DNA from: Amylostereum areolatum
Lineage: Eukaryota; Basidiomycota; Agaricomycetes; Russulales; Stereaceae
NCBI GenBank assembly: GCA_012932865.1
Contig: SAXG01000042.1
Coordinates: forward strand, 362,763-394,939
Length of the DNA: 32,177 nt
Direction: 5' to 3'
Below are positions 20,781-31,467 of the stretch, piece by piece (the stretch's first letter is position 1; each line of letters starts with the position of its first letter). A program made the position numbers and the translations under genes. The notes under the pieces were generated by a model. It searched no databases, was not told the origin of the DNA, and saw nothing but the letters and a program-made list of their open reading frames with translations.

Positions 20781-21495
20781 TGTCACCTCTGAGCTTTAAA
20801 CTCCTGGTGTTGGAGAGTCTTGAGTAGGTGTAACGTTTCAGAGGAAACGTCAAGCCAGCACCGGTATACGTGCGCACGACCACAATGTCAGGGTAACAAG
20901 TCGCGTACTCTGGGGGCAACGGTCTAGGGTGGCACAGGGGGGAGCAAAGTCAGTACCAGATGGGTACTACTACTACTACGCTACAGTACGTAGGGACGGT
21001 CGTAGGGTGGTGCAAGAGTAAACAGATCTCGGGCTTATGTCAGCAACAACTAGTGCAATGGCACCAAGTTACGACACAGCTGACTAGAAGATGAGGACAA
21101 CGGAGGGGAGCCAATCAGACACGGCGACAGACAAGGGAAAGCAAGCAAAGTGGGTAGGATTGACTAGCTCGAGATAAGGAATATGTACAGCGAGAGCGAG
21201 CCTTATATACACAAGAGGAGAGAGACTTAGGTAAGCAACCGATACACGGTGATCAGTAAGCAGACCTAGTATAAGTAAGCAGTCATATGTAAAAGAGCAC
21301 AGCATGAGTCAGTATTGTACAGCATAAGTCAAGAGAAAGGAGTCAGACCCGGGCTGAGATGAGTCACGTGGGTCTGGGCGGGATATAGATGAACCAGGTC
21401 CAGGCCAAAGTGGAGCCGGACCAGTGATAAGCCAACAAGTCCTAAAGCGTGTAACCGATGTAAAGTAAAAAGAAAATTATAGACCTTTCATGACA
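20781..21495 (-). repeat. candidate 5' LTR of element C
   Basis: Lies just upstream (minus sense) of the element C pre-gag. In plus orientation it starts TGTCACCTC and ends CATGACA, giving TG...CA and 5-bp inverted ends. It contains a minus-strand TATATAA near 21210 with no gene behind it. There is also a short TAC triplet repeat near 20970. The boundaries are uncertain: an alternative left end at TGTAACG (20830) is possible, and no second copy is in the window to confirm either. Confidence 0.4.
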
Positions 21496-22258
21496 TGGGT
21501 TTTGTAGCTGTGAAAGCAGGAAGAGGGAGAAGAATAAGAAAGGAATACTTAATATTTTTCTCGTCGGAGACAAGCTGCCAGTTGTACTATTGTGAGATGG
21601 AGAGATGCCAACGGCCCCACATGAGCTCAGTGTCAACGGAAACGGGCAAAATTTGGAGGGTATGTCCGATCGCTATGCGTACACAATTGGGCCAAATTGG
21701 CAACCTAGTCCGATCATATGTCTGTCCGGAAAGGGCTCATCGGTGTTGAGGTTCAATCTATAATGCATACGGATGAGGGGATACGAGAGCGAAAATTGGT
21801 CCCAAAAGACGGCCAGATGATGGGTACCTGTCCCTGACGGCAACATTCCCGGGTGGGGTCGGCACCGTACGCCGGCCCGCGGCGAACTTGACCTTAGTCG
21901 CCAGCGATGTCCGATCCGTAATGCGCACGGAAATGGTCTCGAAAGGGTAACCCCAATCCTAATGCGCACGGAAGAGGGGCAAAATCGTGCGTACATATTG
22001 GCCCAAAATCGCCGATTTAGGATCGGAGTTGCTGGGGGATACGCCGGGGGCCTCGGTCGGCCCCTCGCACTTAGGCACAGACTACTTCTGCCCGCGGTGG
22101 GGGAATTGCGTTGAGTGCCAGACTTCATCGGTCCGTGTCTCCGCTTTCCTATTCATCCTCCCCCGCACGCACCACCTCACAAACGTCTGGAATCGAGACT
22201 ATAAGTATGTGAGTGGTGTCTTGATCCGGGAATTTCGAAGCTCACGGGGACAGAGGTT
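21496..22258. repeat. intergenic region with degenerate dispersed repeats
   Basis: No gene is supported. Variants of an ATGCGCACGGA / ATGCGTAC motif recur at about 21675, 21763, 21921, 21962 and 21988, several followed by ATTGGNCCAAAAT-like sequence. They could be decayed tandem units or regulatory repeats. The right end must contain the Ies6 promoter. Confidence 0.4.
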
Positions 22259-23002
22259 ATGCCACCCAAAGGAGCAGCTCGCAAGAAAGCACCATTTGCC
22301 AGTGCAGAGGGAACTGCGACACCACAAACCCCTGTGAGTCTCGCACCCTCGGCGTCGAAAACCCTGTTCTGATCGTTTTTCTACCACGCCGCGCAGAGCC
22401 TCTCCGAACAACTATCGTACATGCAAAGCCCCCGGCCGTTCAAGAATCTGAACTACACGAAGAATCTGAACCGTCGCGCGAAGAACCTCAAGGCGATGCT
22501 CGGGCAAGAGCGGGAGCGGGAGCGTGTCGAGCGGGAGCGCAGGCGCGCTGAGCGAGAACAGGCCATGGACGTCGATGGAGAGGGGGATGTTGGGTCTAAA
22601 TCTGAGAGTCGAGGGGGGTCCGGAGACGAAGACCTGCCCACATGTGCGTCGTCATTGCCTGTCCCAGAGATACATACTGACGATAGCGCTCCTGGGTAGA
22701 CCTCTCTATCGAAGCACCACCTTCAGTTATACCTGCACGCCACTACTGTGATATCACTGGCCTCGAGGTGCGTCTAAACGACATCCGAGATACGCGGGTA
22801 ATGATAGAGGGTGGCACACAGGCTCCGTACACCGACCCTTCCAGCGGATTGCGATACCACGACAAGAGCGTATACGAGCTCGTCAGAGGATTGGTGAGTT
22901 CTCAGACTTTGTGTATCGGGACGTTTCCTCAACCCTGCGAAGGCGACGAGCGCGGCAAAGGAATATCTGTCGGCACGCGGCGTCAACCCCATTGTCAAGT
23001 AA
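22259..23002 (+). CDS. IES6: INO80 chromatin-remodelling complex subunit Ies6 (YL1-C domain), 173 aa
   Basis: Nuclear subunit of the INO80 ATP-dependent nucleosome remodeller; in yeast it works with Arp5. Exons 22259-22333, 22397-22643, 22700-22767, 22822-22893 and 22943-23002 join in phase with GT-AG introns of 49-63 nt. The N-terminus is short and basic (MPPKGAARKKAP). It is followed by the family-typical PRPFKNLNYTKNLNRR segment, then a highly charged Arg/Glu helix. The C-terminal YL1-C domain has ARHYCDITGLEAPYTDP, LRYHDKSVYE and EYLSARGVNPI. The length fits the family. It has single-copy housekeeping character and marks the edge of the transposon zone. INO80C is the animal counterpart. 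Confidence 0.9.
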
Positions 23003-23463
23003 TGAGGTCCGTACTATGGTCACTTCCCAGGCGTCGGAAATCTTTTCAGCCACGCGTAATATACGACATTCTCAAGTCCTCTTCGACAAACCTGCATTCT
23101 CCGGTCTCAGGTTTCCTAGACGCCCTCCCGTCGCCGTTGTGGCATCCCTCCTCCCGCTCCCTGTGGTCACGGTGCATGGCCAATGCGTCTCCCATTTCTA
23201 GCTCACGGCGTTTCGCCTTGACAATCCCATCACGTTCGTAGCTCTTGTGTACACTGTACAGTGCTGTGTTCTACATATGTAGCGCTATCTCCTGCATTGA
23301 AATCGAAAGTCTGTTGTAACTTGTATGAATGCATATGCACGTATGGCATATCTCCAGAACGGGGGTCCTCGACGGAGTAGGTGAATAAATTAGATTATTA
23401 TAATATTATGGTCGTTATTCAACTTTCAAAAGAATAAAAACTCGACCTCTGCTGATCAAAAGA
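23003..23463. other. intergenic region between IES6 and tRNA-Leu
   Basis: 3' flank of IES6, with an AT-rich stretch near 23380-23440 that serves as downstream flank of the minus-strand tRNA. No gene or repeat is seen. Confidence 0.6.
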
Positions 23464-23573
23464 TGACAAGAAGGGGATTCGAACCCCTGCCAGGATTTCC
23501 CTGATGAGAAACCTTCGTAAGAAGGCAAGCTTTCACTTGAGTCACACGCCTTAGACCGCTCGGCCATCTTGCC
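23464..23573 (-). tRNA. tRNA-Leu(CAA) with intron
   Basis: Read on the minus strand. The acceptor stem GGCAAGA pairs with TCTTGTC (one G-U pair). The D arm is Leu-type (GCCGAGCGGTCTAAGGC). The anticodon loop CTCAAG gives anticodon CAA, and the T arm is AGGGG-TTCGAAT-CCCCT with discriminator A. The long variable arm CAGG-GAAAT-CCTG identifies a class II tRNA. About 27 nt between G37 and base 38 form an intron containing CTTG, complementary to the anticodon region. The outermost anticodon-stem pair looks mismatched. It lies head-to-head with the mL38 gene, 118 bp from its ATG. Confidence 0.88.
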
Positions 23574-23691
23574 ATGCAATGCCGTTGCGACTGTGCCATC
23601 AGATAGCGCTCATTCTCCTCCTTTTCTCTGGCTCTTGGCCTCGCGTTTCTCTTCTCGAGCACCGTCACGTCGCGCTCGGTGTCGGATTGCC

Positions 23692-25218
23692 ATGCTTCCT
23701 CTACGCCGCCTCCGTCCCTCCCTGGCCCGGTCCCTCACTCGCTCCAACACCACCACCGCGACCACTCCACCGCCCGCTGAAGTCACATCCGCCGCTGCCG
23801 CTCCTCCGCCACCGCCATCCACCGCTTCACCGCCATCCACCCCTGCTCCCGAAACCCAAAAGACCAACGGACGCAGTCGGTATCCCACACACCGGCCGTC
23901 CATAAACCTTGACCGTCCGCGCGAATGGCATCGTCCGGTCGCTTATGGCGTCCTCCCCGCGTACGACCTCGCCCTTCGCGTCATTGAACACGACGCGAAG
24001 GCCGTCCAGGCAGAAGCAGCGGAGCTGAAGGACAAACTCGACAAAGGTCTCGTCGAAGAGTCGGACAGGGCGTCGGCACTAGAAAGGCTGGAAGTTCTTG
24101 AGGTCATGAGCAAGGTGAATTTGCCGGACGTGAGGTGGAAGGCGGCCAACGGCATGGGTGCGTTCTGTCCCTTCGCTTTCCGTCGACCTAGGCTCACCGA
24201 TTTGACGTTTAGCGGACCTGAGCCAGCCCGTTTACCGTCGCCTTGTTGAGCAGCGGTGGCGCAAGGAAGGCGCACTGGACCTCCTCGTATGCCTTTCACT
24301 CTTCAACCTGTGCCCTATGCTAAACCGTGTACCTTCCTAGATGGAACGTCTACACCAAATGCACGTCATACCTGACGTGCTTCCCGACTTTCATCCCTCC
24401 TTGGACCTTCGTATCACGGTTCCCTCGCGCCCGCACAATGCGCGTCTGGCCCCTAGACACAAAGCGGTCGAGCCGGGGGTCTTCGTTTCGTGCGACAGGG
24501 TACGCTTTTCCCGATGTGTACTGGTACATTGCCTTATTGTATCCTGGACAGACGCGTAAGGCACCTAGGCTGTATACCACCGTCTTCCACACGGACCCCC
24601 GTCTGTACACCTTGCTCATGATCGATCCTGGTTCGGCCTACATCCCCGTCCTTTACGTTTCATGCGCTTACCAGTCATTTTCAGACGTCCCTGACGAGAG
24701 CAACGCTGCTTTCACGACATTCGTGCACTGGCTTCAGTGGGTGTTATCTAATTTGTTTTCCGTCCCGATGTTAATTTTTCCAAAGGCCGAACGTGACTCT
24801 CCCCATGTCCAATCAGCCGTTAGATCTCCCTACCGCGCATACATCCTACATTCCACCCCACCCGTCCCGCGGCACGCCCTACCATCGCTACGTGTTGCTA
24901 CTCCTTCCTCAAACGACGCGTATCCGCGTACCCCAGTTCACGGATGAAGAGCGCCTCGGCTTCAACGTGCGCGAATTCGTGGAAAAGTACCGGCTGAGGA
25001 CAGATGGCGGCGGCGCACACATGTGGCGTGCGGTGTGGGACCAGAGCAGCACCAAGGTGTGGGAGGAGGTTCTCAGTACGTTCTCATCCCGTTCTGTACC
25101 ATATCGGCTAACTGACCGTGATCCTTTTTCCCCAGAGAAACCGATGCCAAACTATGGCTACATTCCCAAGCCGGATGCCTATGCCGAGGTCAAATCGAAG
25201 AAAAGGTACACCGCGTAG
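23692..25218 (+). CDS. MRPL35: mitochondrial ribosomal large-subunit protein mL38 (MRPL35), PEBP-like, 400 aa
   Basis: Component of the mitochondrial 54S ribosomal subunit, with a phosphatidylethanolamine-binding-protein fold. Exons 23692-24157, 24213-24286, 24341-24499, 24552-24630, 24685-24736, 24786-25075 and 25136-25218 splice in phase. The N-terminus MLPLRRLRPSLARSLTRS is a good mitochondrial presequence, followed by a Pro/Ala-rich linker. The family segment VYRRLVEQRWRKEG and HVIPDVLPD precede the PEBP part, with MIDPDVPDES at about 256-265, HWLQPNVTLP and GTPYHRYVLLL. An upstream in-frame ATG at 23569 lies inside the tRNA gene, so 23692 was chosen. It ends in a Lys-rich KSKKRYTA tail. 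Confidence 0.85.
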
Positions 25219-25537
25219 GCACACCCGTACAATACACCTACTTTCCTTTATCCCTGGCACATCCAATACATCACGCACTGATCTAATAAGAACCTGTCTG
25301 GCTGGACAAAGCCTGGTCCTTGAAGCACAGCTTCACTGTGTTGGCTTGTCGGACAGAACATATCATGGAGACGCCACTGACGCCACCCTCCATGTGGAGG
25401 CTGGGTACCCGAGTAAGTCAAAATCTACAGTGGTATGAAGAATCGATTTACATCCGTCGGGTCGGACCTCCCACATAGATACCCTTGGAATTCGTCCATT
25501 CGTACAGCGGCTGAACTGTTAGACCTCGAGGGGTCGA
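25219..25537. other. intergenic region between convergent genes
   Basis: Shared 3' flank of MRPL35 (+) and the dehydrogenase (-). No gene is seen. Confidence 0.6.
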
Positions 25538-26743
25538 CTACTTCGGAATGCAACACTTGCTTACCAGTCCATCCTGTGCAATTATCTTCGCCTTCCAGTC
25601 CCGGTCGACCTCGCCCAGGTCCCAATTCGCAGAGACGTAGCTTCAACGATACCGTTCGTCGTGTCAAAACACGCCCGCTTGAATAACATTGAAGCACCCA
25701 CCGACCGCTAAGCCAATCCGCGCCGCCTGCGCTGAGATAAACCGTGGTTGCGGCACAAAGCGTCGGCGTATCCCACTCCCACTTGTTGAGGTCGAAGGGG
25801 CCAAAGTCATGTTCATTTACGAGCCGGGTGCTCACGATGCCGGGGTGGAGGGCGAACGCTTTCACGTCGGGAAATTCTGATAAAAAACGATGAGTTGCCA
25901 AGGAGTCGAGCCGGACTCCCTTGAAGAATATAGAACCAACCTAGGTCAATGTACTCAACCAGGCGGTTCAGCGCATGCTTCATGATACTGTAGTCACTCG
26001 CCCCAGAAACACGGAGTTGTGCAGTACGAGCAGAAATTGCAACCACGTAGCCGCTTGTCTTCTGGAGGGCTGGGAGAGCAGGTCTGGATCCAACTTCAAT
26101 TACATACACGGCAGGTCAAGTCACAAAGATCCGACACACCTCACGAAGTTGAAAGTACCCCGGAGACCGACTTCAAAGGTGTTCCACCAGGCCTCTTCGT
26201 CCTTCTCGGCCAGCGCTATGCCCATCAGCCGATAATGAGATGAACCCATCCCAGAGAGTAGATAGTATTGGGGCACGCACTTTCACCCCAAGACGTCAAC
26301 GTAGCAGCATTGGGTACCAGCACATCCAGTCGTCCATATGTTCCTAAAGCCTTGTCCACCGCTTCTTTCGCTGCCTTCGGATCCTTGACATCCACAGCGA
26401 CGCATTCGATCTGCGAGTCAGGTGCTTCCACTTGTATAGCAGTGCGGACGGCCTCGAGGGCGGGTTGGTTTCGGGACACCAGGAACAACGAAGCGCCCGC
26501 ACGCGCAAAAAGCGTTGCAATTTCCTGGCCTATGCCACGCGAAGCCCCAGTGACGAGCACAACCTTTCCCTTGAAAGTCTGGGCAGCGTAATGGGGGCTC
26601 GGATCGATGGTTGCATACACGCTGCCCGTATAAGCAGGGTATCACTCGCCAGTAAGTACTTGACGTATAAGAGGGAGACGAACGACGTACTCGTGGCGTA
26701 CAGTCACAGGCAAGTCCTCCTCGACTCCTTTGAACGTGGACAT
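25538..26743 (-). CDS. short-chain dehydrogenase/reductase, 296 aa
   Basis: NAD(P)-dependent oxidoreductase with a Rossmann fold; substrate unknown. Exons in reading order: 26743-26691, 26621-26281, 26215-26140, 26083-25941, 25876-25702 and 25640-25538, with introns of 56-69 nt and every junction in phase. Cofactor motif TGASRGIG is at residues 42-49, the NAA motif at 122-124, and the catalytic triad is Ser174, Tyr188 and Lys192 (YSIMK). HPGIVSTRLV follows the active site, and YVSANWDLGEV lies near the C-terminus. No transmembrane segment or targeting signal is seen. The N-terminal MSTFKGVEEDLPVTVRHD is on its own small exon. Length and order match classical SDRs. Confidence 0.9.
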
Positions 26744-27469
26744 AATTGCGATGGTGGGTAAAGCACGGCGTGTGCGGACAGGTCAACGTTGGGCGTCCTT
26801 ATAAGTATGGTGGGGCGTCTTTACAGTCACAGGATCTCCGAAGTGATCTACCTTACGCCCTTCTAACCCTTCGAGAGGCGGGAAGGGCATGACCTACTTG
26901 ACGTTCACAAGCGCCATAAGCACCACGGAAAGGTCAGATGGAAAGGAAAGCATGGCCCGTGGTATGCAATATTCTGATAAGCCTACCGGTGTCTCTCGCC
27001 TGTTTTTTTGTCTTCCCGTACGAACCGATCGGAATCTGCATTGGCGTCTGGGTTACCGCCATTCACCGATTGGCGGCAGGGGAACTCCGTGGTTGACTCA
27101 TCTTGGAGATCCCTCTGCCGCGGGCGCCTCGTCGATGACCTTACCCTTGCGAGCCTTGAGGTTGCCAGAAAGTTAAACATTTGAACGGACGCGCTACATA
27201 GCGTTGTGGCGTGGCGCCGTGGCACTGAGGCGTGGCGCCATGGCGCCATGGCGGCGCGTTGAAGCTAGTTCTCAGTTAACTTCCCGTGGCGCCATGGCGG
27301 TCGCCACGTCAAGCATTCCAGAGTCTTTGAAGAGACTTTCGCGCCATGGCGCCATGGCGCTGTGGCGGGTCCTGTGTATATAAGTCGTGTGCGCAAAGCC
27401 CCGACTTGAATCTAAGTTCCCCCGCCCCCGCCCCCGCCCCCGCCCATCTCCCATCCACCTCCATAGATT
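26744..27469. promoter_or_regulatory. divergent promoter region with GGCGCCATGGCGCC palindrome clusters
   Basis: Separates the dehydrogenase (-) from the KDZ gene (+). Palindromic TGGCGCCATGGCGCC units occur at about 27233-27254, 27287-27300 and 27341-27360, with looser copies from 27205. A TATATAA box at 27377-27383 stands about 90 bp before the KDZ ATG, followed by a (CCCCCG)n run at 27419-27444 in the presumed leader. The left part (26744-27180) shows nothing clear. The palindromes could be element subterminal repeats rather than host operators. Confidence 0.6.
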
Positions 27470-29559
27470 ATGTCGCTTTCTACTCTTATTTCTCCTCTGC
27501 TTGTCCACTCTGACGGCCTTGCTGAGACCGTTTCGGTTGATGCTCTTCTTCTCTTTTTTCGACTTATCGCGCAGCTGAAGGAACGCCTTTCCTGGCACTG
27601 CGCCTCCTCCTACTCCGGCCCTCCTCACCGCTTACCCTCCAACGTCGTCGGCTTCTTAGCGTCTGCCTTACATCTCGACCCTTCCGTCGTCACCGATCTT
27701 TGGGCCATTTACCAAGACCTTGCATGGTCGATGACTACTGCGGACGGCTCTTTGCAAGGGAGGTATCGAGCGGGAGATCTTCTGGACGTTTTCATGCACC
27801 ACGGACTGCCCTTCGATATTGGTGAGTGCTAATATTTGACTTTTTTTTCTAACCGTAATTTACTGACGTAGTCTCGTAAGGCTTTGGCGACCTTTACCCT
27901 CCGACACGGGTTTGCTTCAACCCCCTGTGCATGGCACCAGGACCTGGCCAAGCACAGATACCCCGCGATCTCTCCAAGATCGAGTTCATCCGCGTCGTCC
28001 ATTTTACCAGAGAATACGGTCCCGTCCCCGTGCTATCTTTCTCGGCAACGTGCCGAAGTATGCCTTATTTACCTTGTAAACCTTCCGCTCAGGGCTAATA
28101 AGTTGTATGTACCAGATTGTGGGACACACTATTATCCAACTTATTACGTCCACGGTCACGCCTCCAACCGGAAGCGCACATACTATCCGGGTTCACCATC
28201 GACCATTCATGTCACCAAACATATTTTTGTCGAGACCTCCCTCTGCATGCGATTCACAAACTCGATGGTTTGCGCCTGGTGAGTCTTTCGAGTCGACCTT
28301 GATATGAACCTTAAACTGACCATCAGATTAGGGTTTCCGCGAGCAATAACGGACGCATATACGACTTGGAACACGGCGAAGCACGAGTCCGCTTCCCAGC
28401 TGCTTGGTCCGTCTCTCCGTCGATGACCGTCACCATCGTCTGGGACGCGTTTTTCCTTCTCGCTTTGATCAGAGACCACAAGGAGCGCGGCGATCAGCTT
28501 CGCCTATCCAATGTCGGTGATCAGTCAAAGCGTCTTGAGGAAGCCCTCAACGCACGGAACAATCTCATGGCAGGACAAGGCCAGGAGTGCTGGAATCATG
28601 CGTGTGATCGATGCTGCGCCATAGAAGTCAAGGGTGAACTCGATGAGCCCAGTACGTCCCATTCGACACTTGTGTTTGGATCCTGTCTGACCTTCCCCTA
28701 CTAGGTGTAATGCGCGCCGTTGTTATGGACGGCGTTACAGTCGGTCGGCCGTGCTGCAATGTGCATGATTGCCAGGGCAAGCTACCTTCCCAGCGAGCAA
28801 GATTCTGTGACGAGCACTCGTACAAGGACAAGCTTTGCGTCGTTGATGGATGTGATGCAGACGCTGGTGTGGGTTTCCGCACTTGCTCTGACGCATCCCA
28901 CCGCCGCTTGGAGGACACGAAGGACCAGTCCGCGCTATTTCAACTGCGACGCCGCCTTGAACGCCAGAAGTTGTTGCGGGCAGAAGAAACTGGCGAGGGC
29001 GAAACGGAGGAGCTGCTAGAGGTGGAAGAAGGGATGGGATGCCCGGACAAGTCGGATGCAGGGAACGTGAAGTTGCGGGCACGGTTTGGGCGGCGTCGCA
29101 CTCACAACGAGCAGCTGTGTGTTGCGACGTGTGGTGTAATGCTGGGCCGCGCGACTTTTTTTGGGTCGGAGGCGATTAACGGCGCTCGAGTGAGTAAATT
29201 CTTTCGGTGTCGTTCTGTTCATTGTCTCACACTTAGTGCAGGAGTTCCTGCACGGTCTTTTCCCCACGAAAAATTCCCTCCCACAAGTCATCTTCTACGA
29301 CAACGCCTGCAGCCTGCAGAAGCATATCATTGCGGAAGGTGACACTCACTTCTCCAATTGCGCTTTACCGGTTGACGTGTTTCACATGAAGACGAAGCAT
29401 AAAGACTCCGACGATTTCTGTGGACAGCACTGTAACCCGGCGCTGTTCCCAGACCTCGTGGTGCATGGTCGTTGGCGATTCAACTCGTCAGCCGCGGAGA
29501 TGGCGAACTCGTGGTTTGTTGGATATCAGGCGATTGTGAGGGAGATGAGGGAGGTGTGA
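27470..29559 (+). CDS. KDZ-type transposase-related protein with CxC5 and CxC6 cysteine clusters, 604 aa
   Basis: Member of the KDZ transposase-associated families of basidiomycetes; DNA-binding nuclear role inferred. Exons 27470-27821, 27881-28057, 28116-28278, 28332-28651, 28705-29189 and 29242-29559 all join in phase. CxC5: CFNPLC at residues 129-134 and CRNCGTHYYPTYYV from 175. CxC6: a run of Cys/His from 354 to about 402, including FCDEH and CVVDGCDADAG. Later blocks are PQVIFYDNACSLQKH (Asp519), VDVFHMKTKHKDSDDFC and HGRWRFNSSAAEMANSW. The TGA at 29557-29559 is probably a mutated CGA: the frame continues 37 codons with YDYFLDEMVKLRNR, the usual end of this family, to TAA at 29671. So the last part may be lost. 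Confidence 0.8.
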
Positions 29560-29673
29560 TATGATTACTTCTTGGACGAGATGGTGAAGTTGCGCAACCG
29601 TATGATCGTGGACGATCTTCGCAAAACCGGCGCCCATCCGTTTCATCTGTCTAGGGACTACTTACTGTCTTAA

Positions 29674-29883
29674 TATCCATTACATGCACATTTATAACTA
29701 TGCTATTTAAACTCATGTGTTGGCTGCTATTAACCTCGCTCTTGATCGCCGCGTGTGGTTTGTGTGTAAGAAATTGGTACGCAAGTTGCGAGTCACAGTT
29801 CGTCGTTCGACGCGTCTCGGTCGATCTTCGTACATGCTGTTCACTCCGTACGCGTCTGACTCCATAATCTATTATGGCGTGCC
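29674..29883. other. gap between the convergent KDZ and TET/JBP-like genes
   Basis: About 210 bp between the two convergent 3' ends. No gene, hairpin terminator or repeat is obvious. Confidence 0.5.
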
Positions 29884-31467
29884 CTACACACTGCCTGAGC
29901 CATTGTCAACCTCCATCTCCACACCAAACACGTTAGAAACATCTGCCGCGAGATCCTTCACCTTCGAGAGCAACAAGATATGGGTATCCCACCGCGTGGG
30001 ATCTGCCGCCTCCATTTCCACCTTCCGCTGAGGGTCATGCACCGCCAGATCGCCCAGCTTCCGAAATCCGCTGGCCACCCACCGGAACAAACCCCCTGCA
30101 CTGTACTGGGTGATAGAGCACCGAACCTCGCCAGGCTGGACCGGTGTGTTCGAGTGAACGATGCATGCTGAGAGTATGCAACACTCCGAGTTTGGGGGGA
30201 ACTCTATAATCAAACCAAGTGAATGCAGGACAAGGTGGCCGCCCGCTTGAGGGTCGAAGTTCCCGAGCGCCATAATCGAGCACCATCCGCTGGCAAGGTT
30301 GCGGTGGTCGGTGTGCGGGGTGGTAATGACTTGCCCTCCGAGGTTGAATGTCGTTGCTGCCCATACCGAGTTCGGGTATGGACGTTTCAGCTTCGAGTCG
30401 CGCTCGCATAGCGCGTTAAGGGTATCGTCGAATTTCTTGAATAGCTTCGGGGCCGTCGTGGCAAATGACGCTATAATTGTGCACATAAGTATATGTAGGT
30501 CGGGGGGCAATGCATACGTACCGCTCCCGTGGCCAGCTAGGCGTATAACGTCGTTGTCCGCGAGAAGGCGATCAACCTCGGTCTGCTTGCCCTTGCTGGC
30601 TTGCTTGCGGTTCATCGGGCCCTGTCGGTACGGTTAGAAGCAGCAGGTGATGTTCAAAACTAATCAGCCAAACCTTTTGTCCACCTCCGTAGGATACCCC
30701 GGCATGGAAGCACGGGTACTCACCACGCCGATGCTTCGAGTCGGTCTCATTGAAGTAGAAACGTTGCCCAAGGTCGACCAGCTTGAGACAGACGCGGCCA
30801 CACGCCTCGTCCCAGGTTGGATCGTCGGGGCGGCCGTGCATGGCACACATGATGTAGCCGTTTCTATCGACAAGGACGAGCGGCTTACTGCATACGTGCA
30901 TACTTGTGAGCTGAGGCATGCTAGAGGAGGGAGAGACCCACCGTCCATCCCAGCGTATCTTTCGAAGGCTTGCGGGGGCGCCATCGGGGAGAGCCTCACG
31001 TCCCAACCATGCGGTTTTCGTATGAGGTAGGTCGCGAGCGGCAATGGTGCACTTGAATTGCATGATCTTCGTGTACTTGCGGATGACGTGCGGTCGCATT
31101 TTGAATTTCAGAATGGCTGTATTTGCCCGCGCACGCTCCTGCGCTCGTTTGCGACGCTCTGCCTTGGTGAGCTGGGTGCTGGATGAACTGCCGGCCGCCG
31201 CAGGCCGATGCGCGTGTTGTCCTATTTGCCTGAAGGCGAACCCATCGAGAGGGGTCCGGGACTGTACTGAAGGAGAGGGTGAGCTGTAATAGACGAAGCG
31301 TCAGCGTTGTCAGTGACCAGCACGGAGGCGACGCACCTATCCCGCTCCCCAGCAATTCTACTTCTGCCGGCCTCAGCCTGCTCTTCGTCCTCGTCCTCCT
31401 CAGCCTCCTCCAAGTCCGAGTCTGGTTCGTCGACTTCGCGTGCAACAGCAGCCTGGTAGAGATCCAT
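29884..31467 (-). CDS. probable TET/JBP-like 2-oxoglutarate/Fe(II) dioxygenase, about 457 aa
   Basis: Likely oxidises 5-methylcytosine or a similar modified base in DNA, using iron, 2-oxoglutarate and oxygen. Exons in reading order: 31467-31337, 31283-30942, 30887-30674, 30621-30522 and 30470-29884, with introns of 51-54 nt, all in phase. An acidic N-terminus (EEAEEDEDEEQ) and a basic KAERRKRAQERARAN segment lead into the family core: RRGEYPCFHAGVSYGGGQ, then NSVWAATTFNLGGQ. Metal ligands fit H315-x-D317 (HTDHRN) and H368 (VHSNTPVQ), with R379 in GEVRCSITQY as the probable 2OG-binding Arg, followed by AGGLFRWV. The start ATG is the first in frame; further upstream exons are possible. Assignment rests on remembered family motifs. 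Confidence 0.65.

Noticed and set aside
20830..20836. TGTAACG as the end of the element C LTR
   Set aside because: No matching CGTTACA end was found to the right; TGTCA/TGACA at 20781 and 21495 form a better pair, though still unproven.
23569..23691. Upstream in-frame ATG for MRPL35
   Set aside because: It lies inside the tRNA-Leu gene, and the downstream ATG gives a better mitochondrial presequence.
24327..24947. Plus-strand frame of 206 codons over MRPL35
   Set aside because: It reads through at least three introns in a different frame from the PEBP exons.
26889..27176. 95-codon plus-strand frame in the divergent promoter region
   Set aside because: No domain, no splice support, and it overlaps probable promoter DNA.
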